A DNA stretch of 64,000 nt, from assembly GCF_029263665.1 (NCBI RefSeq), contig NZ_JAJUFQ010000006.1:242085-306084 (forward strand), given 5' to 3'. A program made the translations under genes and the position numbers. The stretch comes from Halomonas sp. (GTDB taxonomy: Bacteria; Pseudomonadota; Gammaproteobacteria; Pseudomonadales; Halomonadaceae). The notes beneath the pieces were generated by a model. It was given only the letters and a program-made list of their open reading frames with translations, searched no databases and was not told the origin of the DNA. Of the stretch, positions 34,063 through 42,222 are shown in pieces (position 1 is the stretch's first letter; the number at the start of each line of letters is the position of its first letter).

Positions 34063-35019
34063 ATGTCGATTGCACGTCGTCTTTCCGTTGGGGACAGGGG
34101 CAAGCCCCTTGGCCTGTTGAGCGCCTCACTTGTGGCTCTGACTCTGTCTCTGAACGTTCAGGCCCGTACCCTCGATACCGCCTATGGCGAGGTCGAGGTC
34201 AACGATGACCCGGAACGTGTCGTGACCTTGTATGAAGGGGCACTGGATACAGCACTTGTCGCAGGTGTTACGCCTCTCGGTGCCGTGGCCACGCGTGGCG
34301 GGCAAAGTGTTGCCAACTACCTGCAAGATGAAGTGCCGGATATTCACATCGTGGGGTTGGTGTCTGAACTCAATATCGAGCAGATCGTTGCTTTGCAGCC
34401 GGACCTGATCCTGGCCTCTTCACGCTTGCCCAAGGAACAGTACGAATTGTTGTCCCAACTGGCACCTACTGTCGTGCCGAACACTCAGAATCTTTCTCCG
34501 GATGCCTGGAAAATGGAGGCACGTCTGTTTGGCGATGCCCTGGGACAGCGCGACAAGGTCGAAGAGGCCATCACTGCGGTGGAAGAGCGGGCCACGGAGC
34601 TGCAAGACAAGGTCGCGGAGGCTGGGCCGAAAGGTGCTCATCTGGTGCGCTGGATGCCGCGAGGCCCGTTGGTGATGTCGACTCAGCTGTTCTCGACCGG
34701 TCTGCTCAGTGCCGCTGGCTTTGATGTCAGCGACGAAGCGCTGGTCAAGCAAGGTCGCCCACATAGTGATCCACTGAGTCTCGAGGCCCTGTCCCAGATC
34801 GACGGCGATTGGCTGTTCCTTGCGACTCTCAATGAGGATGGTGAACAAGCGTTGGCAACGGCCAAGGACAGCGATGCCTTCAGGCGCCTGAGCGTGGTCG
34901 AGAATGATCGGGTGGTGCCCGTGGATGGTCAATTGTGGACCAGCGCTTCCGGGCCCATGGCGGCGCAGGCGGTGCTTGACAATATTGCCGCGGCTATCGA
35001 AGGTGCTTCCCAGCTGTGA
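34063..35019 (+). CDS. Iron-siderophore ABC transporter, substrate-binding protein (FecB-like)
   Basis: A 318-residue periplasmic protein with a signal peptide ending in NVQA and a class III (helical backbone) binding fold. Typical stretches are DPERVVTLYEGALDTALVAG near the N-terminus (cited in parts: DPERVVTLYE, GALDTALVAG) and LQPDLILAS. It would hand ferric siderophore or ferric citrate to the permeases encoded next. The ATG at 34063 has AAAAGG upstream; two earlier in-frame ATGs exist (34045, 34054). The permease gene starts 13 bp downstream. Confidence 0.87.
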   Translation: MSIARRLSVGDRGKPLGLLSASLVALTLSLNVQARTLDTAYGEVEVNDDPERVVTLYEGALDTALVAGVTPLGAVATRGGQSVANYLQDEVPDIHIVGLVSELNIEQIVALQPDLILASSRLPKEQYELLSQLAPTVVPNTQNLSPDAWKMEARLFGDALGQRDKVEEAITAVEERATELQDKVAEAGPKGAHLVRWMPRGPLVMSTQLFSTGLLSAAGFDVSDEALVKQGRPHSDPLSLEALSQIDGDWLFLATLNEDGEQALATAKDSDAFRRLSVVENDRVVPVDGQLWTSASGPMAAQAVLDNIAAAIEGASQL

Positions 35020-35032
35020 TGAGCCTGATCTT

Positions 35033-36034
35033 ATGAACATGCTGGCCAGTGATATCCGCCGCCCAATGTGGGCGGCGGTCGCGTTGCTGCTTGGCGTGAT
35101 CTTGCTGAGCCTGATCGTCGGTGCTGGTGATGTCGGCGTGCTGCGTTCCCTGTCGGTCCTGACGGGTAGTCAGGATGCTGATGGCCGTTTCATGGTCTGG
35201 GAGCTGCGTCTGCCGCGGACTCTGGTGGGTATCGTCGTAGGTGCAGCGCTGGGGGTATCGGGGGCATTGCTGCAAGTGGTTTCACGTAACCCTCTCGCTG
35301 AACCCGGTTTGCTTGGAGTGAGTGCAGGTAGTGCCCTGGCGGTGGCGATCGCATTATCGCTGGGGGTGAGCATGCTGGAGCTGCGCATCGGTGTCGCTCA
35401 ACTCGGAGCCTTGCTGGGGTGTCTATGTGTGCTGGGTGTCGCGCGCGTACGAGGGTTGGGTAGTGATCCGGTGCGCTTGGTACTGGCGGGTGCTGCGTTT
35501 TCTACCTTGTTGTCAGCTGTGACATCGTTGCTGTTGATGATGGATCGGCGTACGGCCGACGAGATTCGTTTCTGGGTGGTTGGCAGCCTGTCCGGTCGCC
35601 GCCTGGATGATCTGGCGGCGGTATTGCCCAGCCTGTGCATTGCGGCCCTTGTCCTGCTCATGCTGGTACGGCCCATGGCCAGTCTGACTCTGGGAGAGCG
35701 GGCCAGTGCGGGGCTCGGTCATCATCCAGGAAGATTGCGCCTGCTGGCGATACTGATTGTCGCCTTGCTGGTTGGTGGTGCCACGGCGGTGGCTGGTCCC
35801 ATCGTCTTCGTAGGACTGGTGGTGCCGTTCGTTGCACGGGCTCTGGGCGGGCCGGAACTGCGGCGTACGTTATGGTTATGCTTGCCACTGGGGCCGTTGC
35901 TGGTACTCAGTGCAGATGTTTTGTCGCGAGTGCTGGTGGCGCCTTCCGAGCTGCCTATTGGTGTACTTACCGCGATATGTGGAGCACCGGTATTGATTGC
36001 GGTCGTGCGGGCGCGGCGACTGCCGACCCTATGA
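35033..36034 (+). CDS. FecCD-family permease (first subunit)
   Basis: A 333-residue inner-membrane permease with about nine to ten helices and the family stretch LRLPRTLVGIVVGAALGVSGALLQ (in parts: LRLPRTLVGIV, GAALGVSGALLQ) followed by RNPLAEPGLLGVSAGSA. It pairs with the next gene to form the membrane channel. The start at MNMLASDIRR was chosen since upstream frame sequence overlaps the binding protein gene and is not membrane-like. Confidence 0.87.
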   Translation: MNMLASDIRRPMWAAVALLLGVILLSLIVGAGDVGVLRSLSVLTGSQDADGRFMVWELRLPRTLVGIVVGAALGVSGALLQVVSRNPLAEPGLLGVSAGSALAVAIALSLGVSMLELRIGVAQLGALLGCLCVLGVARVRGLGSDPVRLVLAGAAFSTLLSAVTSLLLMMDRRTADEIRFWVVGSLSGRRLDDLAAVLPSLCIAALVLLMLVRPMASLTLGERASAGLGHHPGRLRLLAILIVALLVGGATAVAGPIVFVGLVVPFVARALGGPELRRTLWLCLPLGPLLVLSADVLSRVLVAPSELPIGVLTAICGAPVLIAVVRARRLPTL

Positions 36035-36122
36035 ACATTTCCCTGTGAACACCAGCATGCCCTTATTACCTGTTCAATCTTCATGTACCCAATCTTCAGG
36101 TGCTCGAGTCGTAGAGCCTGCC

Positions 36123-37247
36123 ATGGCTTCTGATACGGAAGAAGAGAAAGTAAAAGCGGCGGCAAAGGAAGTAGAGAGGGGAACTGTCGCTTCCTCACCC
36201 GCCGTGAAAGCCCCTTCAGGTGCCTGGCTGATTCGCATCGGCGCGATGAGTGTCCTGATCGAGCGTCGCAGCATGGCCGCTACCTGTGGCTTAGGTATCG
36301 CACTGTTGCTGGCCTGTGTGGCTTATCTATGCGTCGGTAGCTTGCAGGTTACCCCTGGAGAGCTATGGCAGGTGATGAGTGGGGAAGGTACTGCCATGGC
36401 GGAGTTCGTGGTTGGCCAGTTGCGCTTGCCTCGCCTGGCAGCCGCTCTTGTCACCGGCGCTGCTTTCGCCCTGGCAGGGTGCCTGATGCAGACCCTGGCA
36501 CGTAATCGTCTGGCAACGCCTGGCATCATTGGTATCGACAACGGTGCGACAGCGTTTGCAGTGGCATCCGTCGTGGCAACAGGCTTGAGCCTGGCGCCTT
36601 CCGCCATGGCCCTTGCCGGTGCGGCGACGGCAGCTGCGTTGACCTTTGGCCTGTCACTAGGAGGAGGCGCGAGAGGCTACCGTTTCATCGTGGCGGGTAT
36701 TGGCGTTGGGGCGGTTTTTGCTGCCATTACCCAATTGATGCTGTCACGTACGGATGTCGACCTGGCCAATGCTGCCTACCCCTGGACGGTAGGGAGCCTC
36801 AACAGCCGACCGTCAGGCGCGACCCTGATACTGGTGTCAGGGCTGATCGTGGGTATTCCGCTGTCCCTGTGGCTGGCTCGTTCTCTCAGCCTGATGCGCT
36901 TTTCCGATGCGGTAGCCTCTGGCCTGGGCGTAGCGCTCAAGCAGCGGCGGATCCAGGTGCTTGGCGTATCCGTCATGCTGACAGCACTCGCTGTTGCCGT
37001 GGCAGGTCCGGTGGGAATGGTCGGATTGATTGGTCCGGAAGTCGCCCGCCATCTGAGTTCGCCGCGTCGAGTCCCTGTTGTGGCGACCTGCTTGGCTGGT
37101 GCTCTGGTCATGGTGCTGGCCGACCTGCTGGGGCGGGTCATGCTGGCCCCGCTGGAGCTGCCGGTAGGAATTGTCACGGCGGTGGTCGGTGGACCGTGGC
37201 TGATATGGATACTGGTGCGTCCATCGTCGCGCCCCGTTGCATGCTGA
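36123..37247 (+). CDS. FecCD-family permease (second subunit)
   Basis: A permease of about 374 residues if started at 36123, with the FecCD motif LRLPRLAAALVTGAAFALAG and RNRLATPGIIGIDNGA. An unusual charged N-terminal stretch (DTEEEKVKAAAKEVERG) precedes the first helix; starting at the ATG at 36246 gives a standard 333-residue protein. No start has a good Shine-Dalgarno sequence, so the N-terminus is uncertain. The stop of the preceding permease is duplicated (TGAACATTTCCC / TGAACACC) in the gap. Confidence 0.83.
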   Translation: MASDTEEEKVKAAAKEVERGTVASSPAVKAPSGAWLIRIGAMSVLIERRSMAATCGLGIALLLACVAYLCVGSLQVTPGELWQVMSGEGTAMAEFVVGQLRLPRLAAALVTGAAFALAGCLMQTLARNRLATPGIIGIDNGATAFAVASVVATGLSLAPSAMALAGAATAAALTFGLSLGGGARGYRFIVAGIGVGAVFAAITQLMLSRTDVDLANAAYPWTVGSLNSRPSGATLILVSGLIVGIPLSLWLARSLSLMRFSDAVASGLGVALKQRRIQVLGVSVMLTALAVAVAGPVGMVGLIGPEVARHLSSPRRVPVVATCLAGALVMVLADLLGRVMLAPLELPVGIVTAVVGGPWLIWILVRPSSRPVAC

Positions 37248-37278
37248 CGACGATGACGCCTCAATACAGGAAGACAGA

Positions 37279-38088
37279 ATGATGTCTGGTGACTCGATGA
37301 TGCCCTATGAAACTCGTGACCTTGCCTTGAGTCATGGAGCGCGAACGGTCATCGATGCTCTCGATCTAAGGCTGCCGAGAGGGCAGTTGACGGCCATTGT
37401 TGGACCCAATGGCTGTGGTAAGTCGACACTGCTTGCAGGCCTGGCACGCCTGCATGCTCCGACAGCAGGACAGGTGCTTCTCGAAGGTCGTGAGATCCAG
37501 CACCTGCCGGCCCGGGAGTTGGCTCGACGAGTGGCATTGTTGCCTCAGGAGGCCCTGGCACCAGAGGGACTGAGTGTGGCGGACCTGATTCGCTTTGGTC
37601 GCCAGCCTCACCAAGCCTGGTATCGCCAATGGAGTGAAGAGGATCAGCGCGTAGTGAGTGGTGCCATTGCCGCTGCCGGGCTCGACGAACTGGCCGAACG
37701 TGCACTGGATACCTTGTCTGGCGGACAGCGTCAACGAGCCTGGATTGCCATGACCATTGCCCAGCAGACACCCATCATTCTGCTGGATGAGCCAACCTCA
37801 GCACTGGATCTTGGTCATCAACTGGAGGTCTTCGAGTTGCTGCGGGAACTGGTGGCACAAGGGCGGACCATTGTCATGGTGGTACACGACCTTTCCAGTG
37901 CCTGTCGTTATGCTGATCACCTGGTCGCCATGCGCGATGGCAGGGTCATTGCCGAGGGCTGTCCCAAGCACGTGGTGTCCACCGAGCTGGTGCGTGATCT
38001 TTATGATGTGGAGTGCACCCTGATACATGACCCTGTATGCGGTACCCCGTTGTTGGCAGGGCTGGGGCGTATCGCTGGTACGGCTTGA
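37279..38088 (+). CDS. Iron-siderophore ABC transporter ATPase (FecE/FepC-like)
   Basis: A 269-residue ATPase with Walker A GPNGCGKST, signature LSGGQRQR, Walker B IILLDEP and the H-loop VVHD. It completes the FecBCDE-like importer. The start at 37279 has GGAAGACAGA upstream; the longer frame overlaps the permease. A hairpin follows the stop. Confidence 0.9.
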   Translation: MMSGDSMMPYETRDLALSHGARTVIDALDLRLPRGQLTAIVGPNGCGKSTLLAGLARLHAPTAGQVLLEGREIQHLPARELARRVALLPQEALAPEGLSVADLIRFGRQPHQAWYRQWSEEDQRVVSGAIAAAGLDELAERALDTLSGGQRQRAWIAMTIAQQTPIILLDEPTSALDLGHQLEVFELLRELVAQGRTIVMVVHDLSSACRYADHLVAMRDGRVIAEGCPKHVVSTELVRDLYDVECTLIHDPVCGTPLLAGLGRIAGTA

Positions 38089-38121
38089 AGGACGACATGT
38101 CTGGTCCCGGATTGACATGAT

Positions 38122-38147
38122 ATCGCCCGACCAGTTGGCCGGGCGAT
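38122..38147. terminator. Hairpin between convergent ABC ATPase and PRC-barrel genes
   Basis: ATCGCCCG and CGGGCGAT form an 8-bp stem with a 10-nt loop; T-runs are weak on both sides. Confidence 0.5.
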
Positions 38148-38166
38148 GAATGTGGCAGGTCAAGAC

Positions 38167-39306
38167 TCAGTTGGCTGCCTTGTCGGCTGCTTTCTGCAGA
38201 GCTTCACTTGCTGATTTCAGTGCATCCGCGGTGGCATCCCTGGTAGATTCCCACGCGCTCTTGGCGCCTTCCTCTGTCTTTTCCCAAGCCCCTTGGGCGT
38301 GTTCGCGTGACTGGTTCCACCAGGTGTTGGTGTATTCAGACTGAGCCTTGATCTCTTCCTCGGTCAGCTTCAGGTGGACCCGATATTCGAGACCGTCAAG
38401 GTTGTCGCCTTCCATGGTATCGACGCTGAACTCGCCTCGGTTGATCACATGCTGAGGTTGGCCCAAGCTCAGCAATCCGCCAGGCCCGACCACAATGGCC
38501 TGTAGCGTCAGATCGTTGTCGAGCAGAACATCCTGGACTTTGCCCACGGCCTTGTCGGCAGAGTCAGTGGAATAGACTTTGGCATCCATCAGTTGGTTGA
38601 TGGAATACAGCCCTTGGTTACTTTCATCGGCCACTGCCGCTTCCGTGTTCTCGGCTGTTGCAGTGTCAGCTTCATCGGCCACCGCCGCTTCAGTGTCCTC
38701 GGCTGCTGTAGTATCAGCTTCATCGGTCACTGCCGCTTCAGTATCCTCGGTTGTTGCAGTGTCAGCTTTATCGGCCACCGCCGCTTCAGTGTCCTCGGCT
38801 GCTGTAGTATCAGCTTCATCGGCCACTGCCGCTTCAGTATCCTCGGCTGTTGCAGTGTCAGCTTCATCGGTCACCGCCGCTTCAGTGTCCTCGGCTGCTG
38901 TAGTATCAGCTTCATCGGCCACGGCCGCTTCAGTGTCCTCGGCTGTTGCAGTGTCAGCTTCTTCGGTCACTGCCGCTTCAGTATCCTCGGTTGTTGCAGT
39001 GTCAGCTTCTTCGGTCACTGCCGCTTCAGTGTCTTCGGCTATTGCAGTGTCAGCCTCTTCGGCCTGCGACTGAGCTTCACCGGTTAGTGCCTGGGTGACT
39101 TCATTGAGCTGTGCCTGAGCTTCCTCTTTCAGCATCCGAGCTTTATCGGCCAGGGTCTGAGTTACCTCATCGGCTTGTACCTCAGCCTTGTTGTCCAGGG
39201 GCTGGACAGTGTTGTCTTCAGCCTGTGCCTGGAAAGCGAGTCCTAGGCTACCGGCCATGGCCAATGCAGAAACAGCGTGAACCAGTGGTTTCTTGGAGAT
39301 CATCAT
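38167..39306 (-). CDS. PRC-barrel exported protein with nine 16-residue acidic repeats
   Basis: A 379-residue exported protein. The signal peptide ends in FQAQA. A helical linker follows, then nine 16-residue repeats of the type EADTATAEDTEAAVAD, a PRC-barrel domain (GLYSINQLMDAKVYSTD through LDGLEYRVHL), and an amphipathic alanine-rich C-terminal helix (SAWESTRDATADALKSASEAL). The PRC barrel usually binds partners or membranes; this protein's function is unknown. The ATG ATG start with AAGGA is shared with its twin at 39589-40137, which lacks the repeats. The isolated repeats make it extremely acidic, as is common for exported proteins of halophiles. Confidence 0.8.
   Translation of the reverse strand: MMISKKPLVHAVSALAMAGSLGLAFQAQAEDNTVQPLDNKAEVQADEVTQTLADKARMLKEEAQAQLNEVTQALTGEAQSQAEEADTAIAEDTEAAVTEEADTATTEDTEAAVTEEADTATAEDTEAAVADEADTTAAEDTEAAVTDEADTATAEDTEAAVADEADTTAAEDTEAAVADKADTATTEDTEAAVTDEADTTAAEDTEAAVADEADTATAENTEAAVADESNQGLYSINQLMDAKVYSTDSADKAVGKVQDVLLDNDLTLQAIVVGPGGLLSLGQPQHVINRGEFSVDTMEGDNLDGLEYRVHLKLTEEEIKAQSEYTNTWWNQSREHAQGAWEKTEEGAKSAWESTRDATADALKSASEALQKAADKAAN
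38626..39057 (-). repeat. Nine 48-bp coding repeats
   Basis: Nine 48-bp units within the PRC-barrel gene (16 codons each). Two alternating variants (TATAEDTEAAV and TTAAEDTEAAV types) suggest expansion by a two-unit block. Length variation between strains is likely. Confidence 0.9.
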
Positions 39307-39542
39307 TCCTTGGTACCTCATGCAATCCATGTAAGTCGCGCGGGACGAATTGAATTGTGCGGGAGGAGAGAGCATGTGCCCATAATAGTTGCTCGTTATA
39401 GTCTAGTGTCTATTTGTTATATAAGTGTATGGAATTTCTCGTCTTTCCGTTTAATGCATGAGTACCTGAAGGACTTGTGAACGTACCGTGATGGACGACA
39501 GGTCCTTGGCATTTCCCGCGAATGGCATGGTCTGGAGAGGGA

Positions 39543-39570
39543 CACTGCCCAGCTTGTCAGCTGGGCAGTG
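39543..39570 (-). terminator. Terminator-like hairpin between the PRC twins
   Basis: CACTGCCCAGC and GCTGGGCAGTG form an 11-bp perfect stem with a 6-nt loop just after the short twin's stop codon. No T-run. Confidence 0.55.
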
Positions 39571-39588
39571 TGAATGAATCATGGAGGC

Positions 39589-40137
39589 TTAGTTGGCCGC
39601 CTTGTCGGCTGCATTCTGCAGGGCTTCACCTGCGGACTTCAGCACACTGGAGGTCGCGTCTCGCGTTGTTTCCCACGCGCTCTTGGCCCCCTCGGCGGTC
39701 TTGTCCCAGGCTTCTTGGGCGCGTTCCCGCGACTGGTTCCACCAAGTCTCGGTATATTCGGGCTGATTACTGATATCCGCCTTGTCCATGCCGAGATATA
39801 CGACATATTCGATGTCCGAAAGGCTGTCACCTTCGAGAGTGTCGACGCTGAAGTTATCCTTGTTGATGACGTACTGCTTTTCGTCCAGGTGCAGCAACTC
39901 ATCTGGAGCGATGACGATGGCCTGCAGCGTCATGGCATTATCGAGCAGAATATCCTCGACCTCAGCCACCGGCTCTTCCTGTGAATCACTGGTATAGACC
40001 TTTGCATCGATCAGTTCATTGGCAGAGTACAGTCCCTGGTTGCTGTCATCAGCCTGGATCTGAAATGCAATGCCAAGGCCTCCTGTCATGATCATGGCTG
40101 AAATAAGGCGGGTCAGTGGGGCCTTGTGGGTCATCAT
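39589..40137 (-). CDS. PRC-barrel exported protein (short twin)
   Basis: A 182-residue exported protein: signal peptide (to FQIQA), a PRC-barrel domain (GLYSANELIDAKVYTSD to IEYVVYLGM), and the same C-terminal pattern as its neighbour (WWNQSRERAQEAWDKTAEG, then ending KAAN). It is a tandem duplicate of 38167-39306 without the acidic repeats. Function unknown; export, the barrel and the amphipathic helix suggest an envelope role, perhaps in salt or membrane stress. Confidence 0.82.
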   Translation of the reverse strand: MMTHKAPLTRLISAMIMTGGLGIAFQIQADDSNQGLYSANELIDAKVYTSDSQEEPVAEVEDILLDNAMTLQAIVIAPDELLHLDEKQYVINKDNFSVDTLEGDSLSDIEYVVYLGMDKADISNQPEYTETWWNQSRERAQEAWDKTAEGAKSAWETTRDATSSVLKSAGEALQNAADKAAN

Positions 40138-40370
40138 TCCTTGGTTCCTCTTGCGTTATTCGTATATTGCGTCTTGTGCGACTCACATGGATGTGGGAAG
40201 TGCGTTTGTTCGTCGGGAACGAACATAGCCCCCATCCCGCTCGTTTATGCAGCATGCCCATATTCATACACCTTCATGTCCATGAATCCATTGGTTTTGT
40301 GTAATCCCTTGTTCATATAGGAATTGCTGCGTAATGAATGAGAAACCTTTTCATGATCAGGCGGGTAAGG

Positions 40371-40389
40371 GAGAATGCTCACCATTCGC
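40371..40389. promoter_or_regulatory. Fur-box-like site upstream of the ABC exporter
   Basis: GAATG CTCAC CATTC is a short palindrome inside a 19-bp stretch matching about 13 Fur consensus positions by eye, 27 bp before the TTG start of the exporter gene. Confidence 0.4.
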
Positions 40390-40415
40390 ATAATACCGCC
40401 TGATGAGGAAATCCC

Positions 40416-42101
40416 TTGGAGCTGCTGCACGTTGTCTATCGCCATTATCGATGGCCGTTCATCACGGTGATGCTGCTGAGCCTGGCCAGTGCTGCGCTGG
40501 GGATCGGGACTATCGCTTTCATCAATGATCGATTGATTGAACATGTCGGTGCGCCGATGGGAGTATTGCCGGCATTTCTCGGGATCATCGCGGTGTTGCT
40601 GGCGATTACTCTGGCGTCCCAACTGGCCTTGACCACGCTGGGCCATTACTTTGTCTACGACTTGCGCGGGCGCCTGGTCAAGCAGATTCTGGATACCGAT
40701 ATCGAGCAGCTCGAACGGCTTGGTAGTGCGGATCTTCTCGCCAGTCTATCCAGCGATCTACGCGCAATCACCTTGGCTTTCGTGCGCTTGCCGGAACTGG
40801 TGCAGGGGGTGGTGCTGACGCTTGGCTGTGCCCTGTATCTTGGCTGGCTTTCCCCGGGGATGCTTGCAGTCACTTCGTTGTGGGTGGCTGTCACCATCGG
40901 TGGCGGCTCCTGGTTGGTCGCCAAGGTCTATCGGCACTTGGCCAAGGCCAGGGCGACCGAAGATCGTCTCTATCGTGATTACACCGCCGTCATTGATGGG
41001 CGCAAGGAACTGGCACTCAACCGTGGCCGTGCGCGGTGGATGTTCGAAGAGCAATACAAGCGTGACGCGCTGGATTTTCGCCATCATGTGATTCGTGCAG
41101 ATACCTATCACCTGAGTGCCGTCAACTGGTCGAACATCATGATGCTGGGCGCCATCGGCGTGGTGTTCTTTCTGGCCAATGGGCTTGGCTGGGCGACCAC
41201 CGGAGTGGCGGCGACGTTTTCGCTGACGTTGTTGTTTCTGCGTACCCCCCTGATTTCAGCGGTAGGAGCGCTGCCGACGCTGCTCAGCGCCCAGGTCGCG
41301 TTCCACAAGCTGCGCCAGTTGTCTCTGGCTGATCCGCGCGAGAGTTTTGCTGTGCAGGAGAGTGCTGGAGATCAATGGCAGCGCCTGACGCTCGATGGGG
41401 TAAGTTTCTGCTATCAAGGAAAAGAAGCATCGGAAGGGTTCGCGGTAGGCCCTATCGATCTCACGCTGCGTCGCGGAGAGCTGGTGTTCCTGATCGGTGG
41501 TAATGGCAGTGGCAAATCGACGTTGGCCAAGTTGCTTACCGGCCTCTATCGCCCCCAGGCTGGCACGATTCGTGTAGATGACCAAGAGGTGGGCACGCCA
41601 GAAGAATCCAGGGAAACCTATCGCCAGCGCTTCTCGGCGGTGTTCACCGATTTTCATCAATTCGATCGCTTGATGGGGCCTGATGGCGATAAGGCCGATC
41701 CGGCCCTGGTGGAAGATTGGCTGGAAGCGCTGGGGCTGCGTGAAAAGCTTCACTTCGATGGACAGCAAGTGACCAACCCGGAGCTTTCCCAAGGGCAACG
41801 CAAGCGCCTGGCGCTATTGATGGCGGTGGCCGAGGAGCGTGACATCCTGCTTCTCGATGAATGGGCGGCAGACCAGGACCCACAATTCCGGCGTTTCTTC
41901 TATCGCGATCTGCTGCCGCGCTTGAAGGACATGGGCAAGACAGTGTTCGCCATCAGCCACGATGACCACTATTTTCAGCATGCCGACCGCCTGTTCGAGA
42001 TGCGGGCTGGACATCTCACAGAATTGACTGGCCACCATCGTGAATTGGCCTCAAGAGATGCCGTGGCACGCCTGGATGGTCAAGTGTCATCTGAGAGTTG
42101 A
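40416..42101 (+). CDS. ABC exporter (fused membrane and ATPase), YojI/SyrD/PvdE family
   Basis: A 561-residue half-transporter with six membrane helices (first 320 residues) and an ATPase domain with Walker [10 protein letters not shown], signature LSQGQRKRL and Walker [14 protein letters not shown]. The LDEWAADQ variant marks the cyclic-peptide/pyoverdine exporter branch (YojI, SyrD, PvdE). Members export peptides or siderophore precursors. No peptide synthetase is near, so the substrate is unknown. The TTG start has AGGAAA 6 bp upstream. Its place directly before a siderophore receptor and a Fur-like site suggests iron-linked expression. Confidence 0.85.
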   Translation: MELLHVVYRHYRWPFITVMLLSLASAALGIGTIAFINDRLIEHVGAPMGVLPAFLGIIAVLLAITLASQLALTTLGHYFVYDLRGRLVKQILDTDIEQLERLGSADLLASLSSDLRAITLAFVRLPELVQGVVLTLGCALYLGWLSPGMLAVTSLWVAVTIGGGSWLVAKVYRHLAKARATEDRLYRDYTAVIDGRKELALNRGRARWMFEEQYKRDALDFRHHVIRADTYHLSAVNWSNIMMLGAIGVVFFLANGLGWATTGVAATFSLTLLFLRTPLISAVGALPTLLSAQVAFHKLRQLSLADPRESFAVQESAGDQWQRLTLDGVSFCYQGKEASEGFAVGPIDLTLRRGELVFLIGGNGSGKSTLAKLLTGLYRPQAGTIRVDDQEVGTPEESRETYRQRFSAVFTDFHQFDRLMGPDGDKADPALVEDWLEALGLREKLHFDGQQVTNPELSQGQRKRLALLMAVAEERDILLLDEWAADQDPQFRRFFYRDLLPRLKDMGKTVFAISHDDHYFQHADRLFEMRAGHLTELTGHHRELASRDAVARLDGQVSSES

Positions 42102-42143
42102 ATTCAAAAATGTAAAAGGGATGGATTTGCGCCTTCAAATAAA

Positions 42144-42153
42144 AATGATTAGC
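42144..42153. promoter_or_regulatory. Partial Fur-like element upstream of the second TonB receptor
   Basis: AATGATTAGC, identical to the core of the site at 31605-31614 upstream of the first receptor. It lies 70 bp before the receptor ATG. Confidence 0.35.
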
Positions 42154-42222
42154 ATGCCGGAAAAATGTAACAAAACGTCAAGTTTTCGCTGTCGCATTTC
42201 CGGCTATCGAGGCGCTCCTCCA

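Noticed and set aside
34904..35032. Upstream extension of the first FecCD permease
   Set aside because: It overlaps the binding-protein gene in another frame and has no membrane or family character; the start at 35033 gives a standard permease.
38579..39087. Two long repetitive plus-strand frames with Ser/Ala/Val or Cys/Phe/Ser repeats
   Set aside because: They are the opposite-strand reading of the 48-bp coding repeats in the PRC-barrel gene; period 48 is a multiple of 3, so all frames stay open.
42040..42222. Longer N-terminus of the second TonB receptor
   Set aside because: It would overlap the exporter gene end and delay the signal peptide by 61 residues; MNFLAPGP gives a normal signal peptide.
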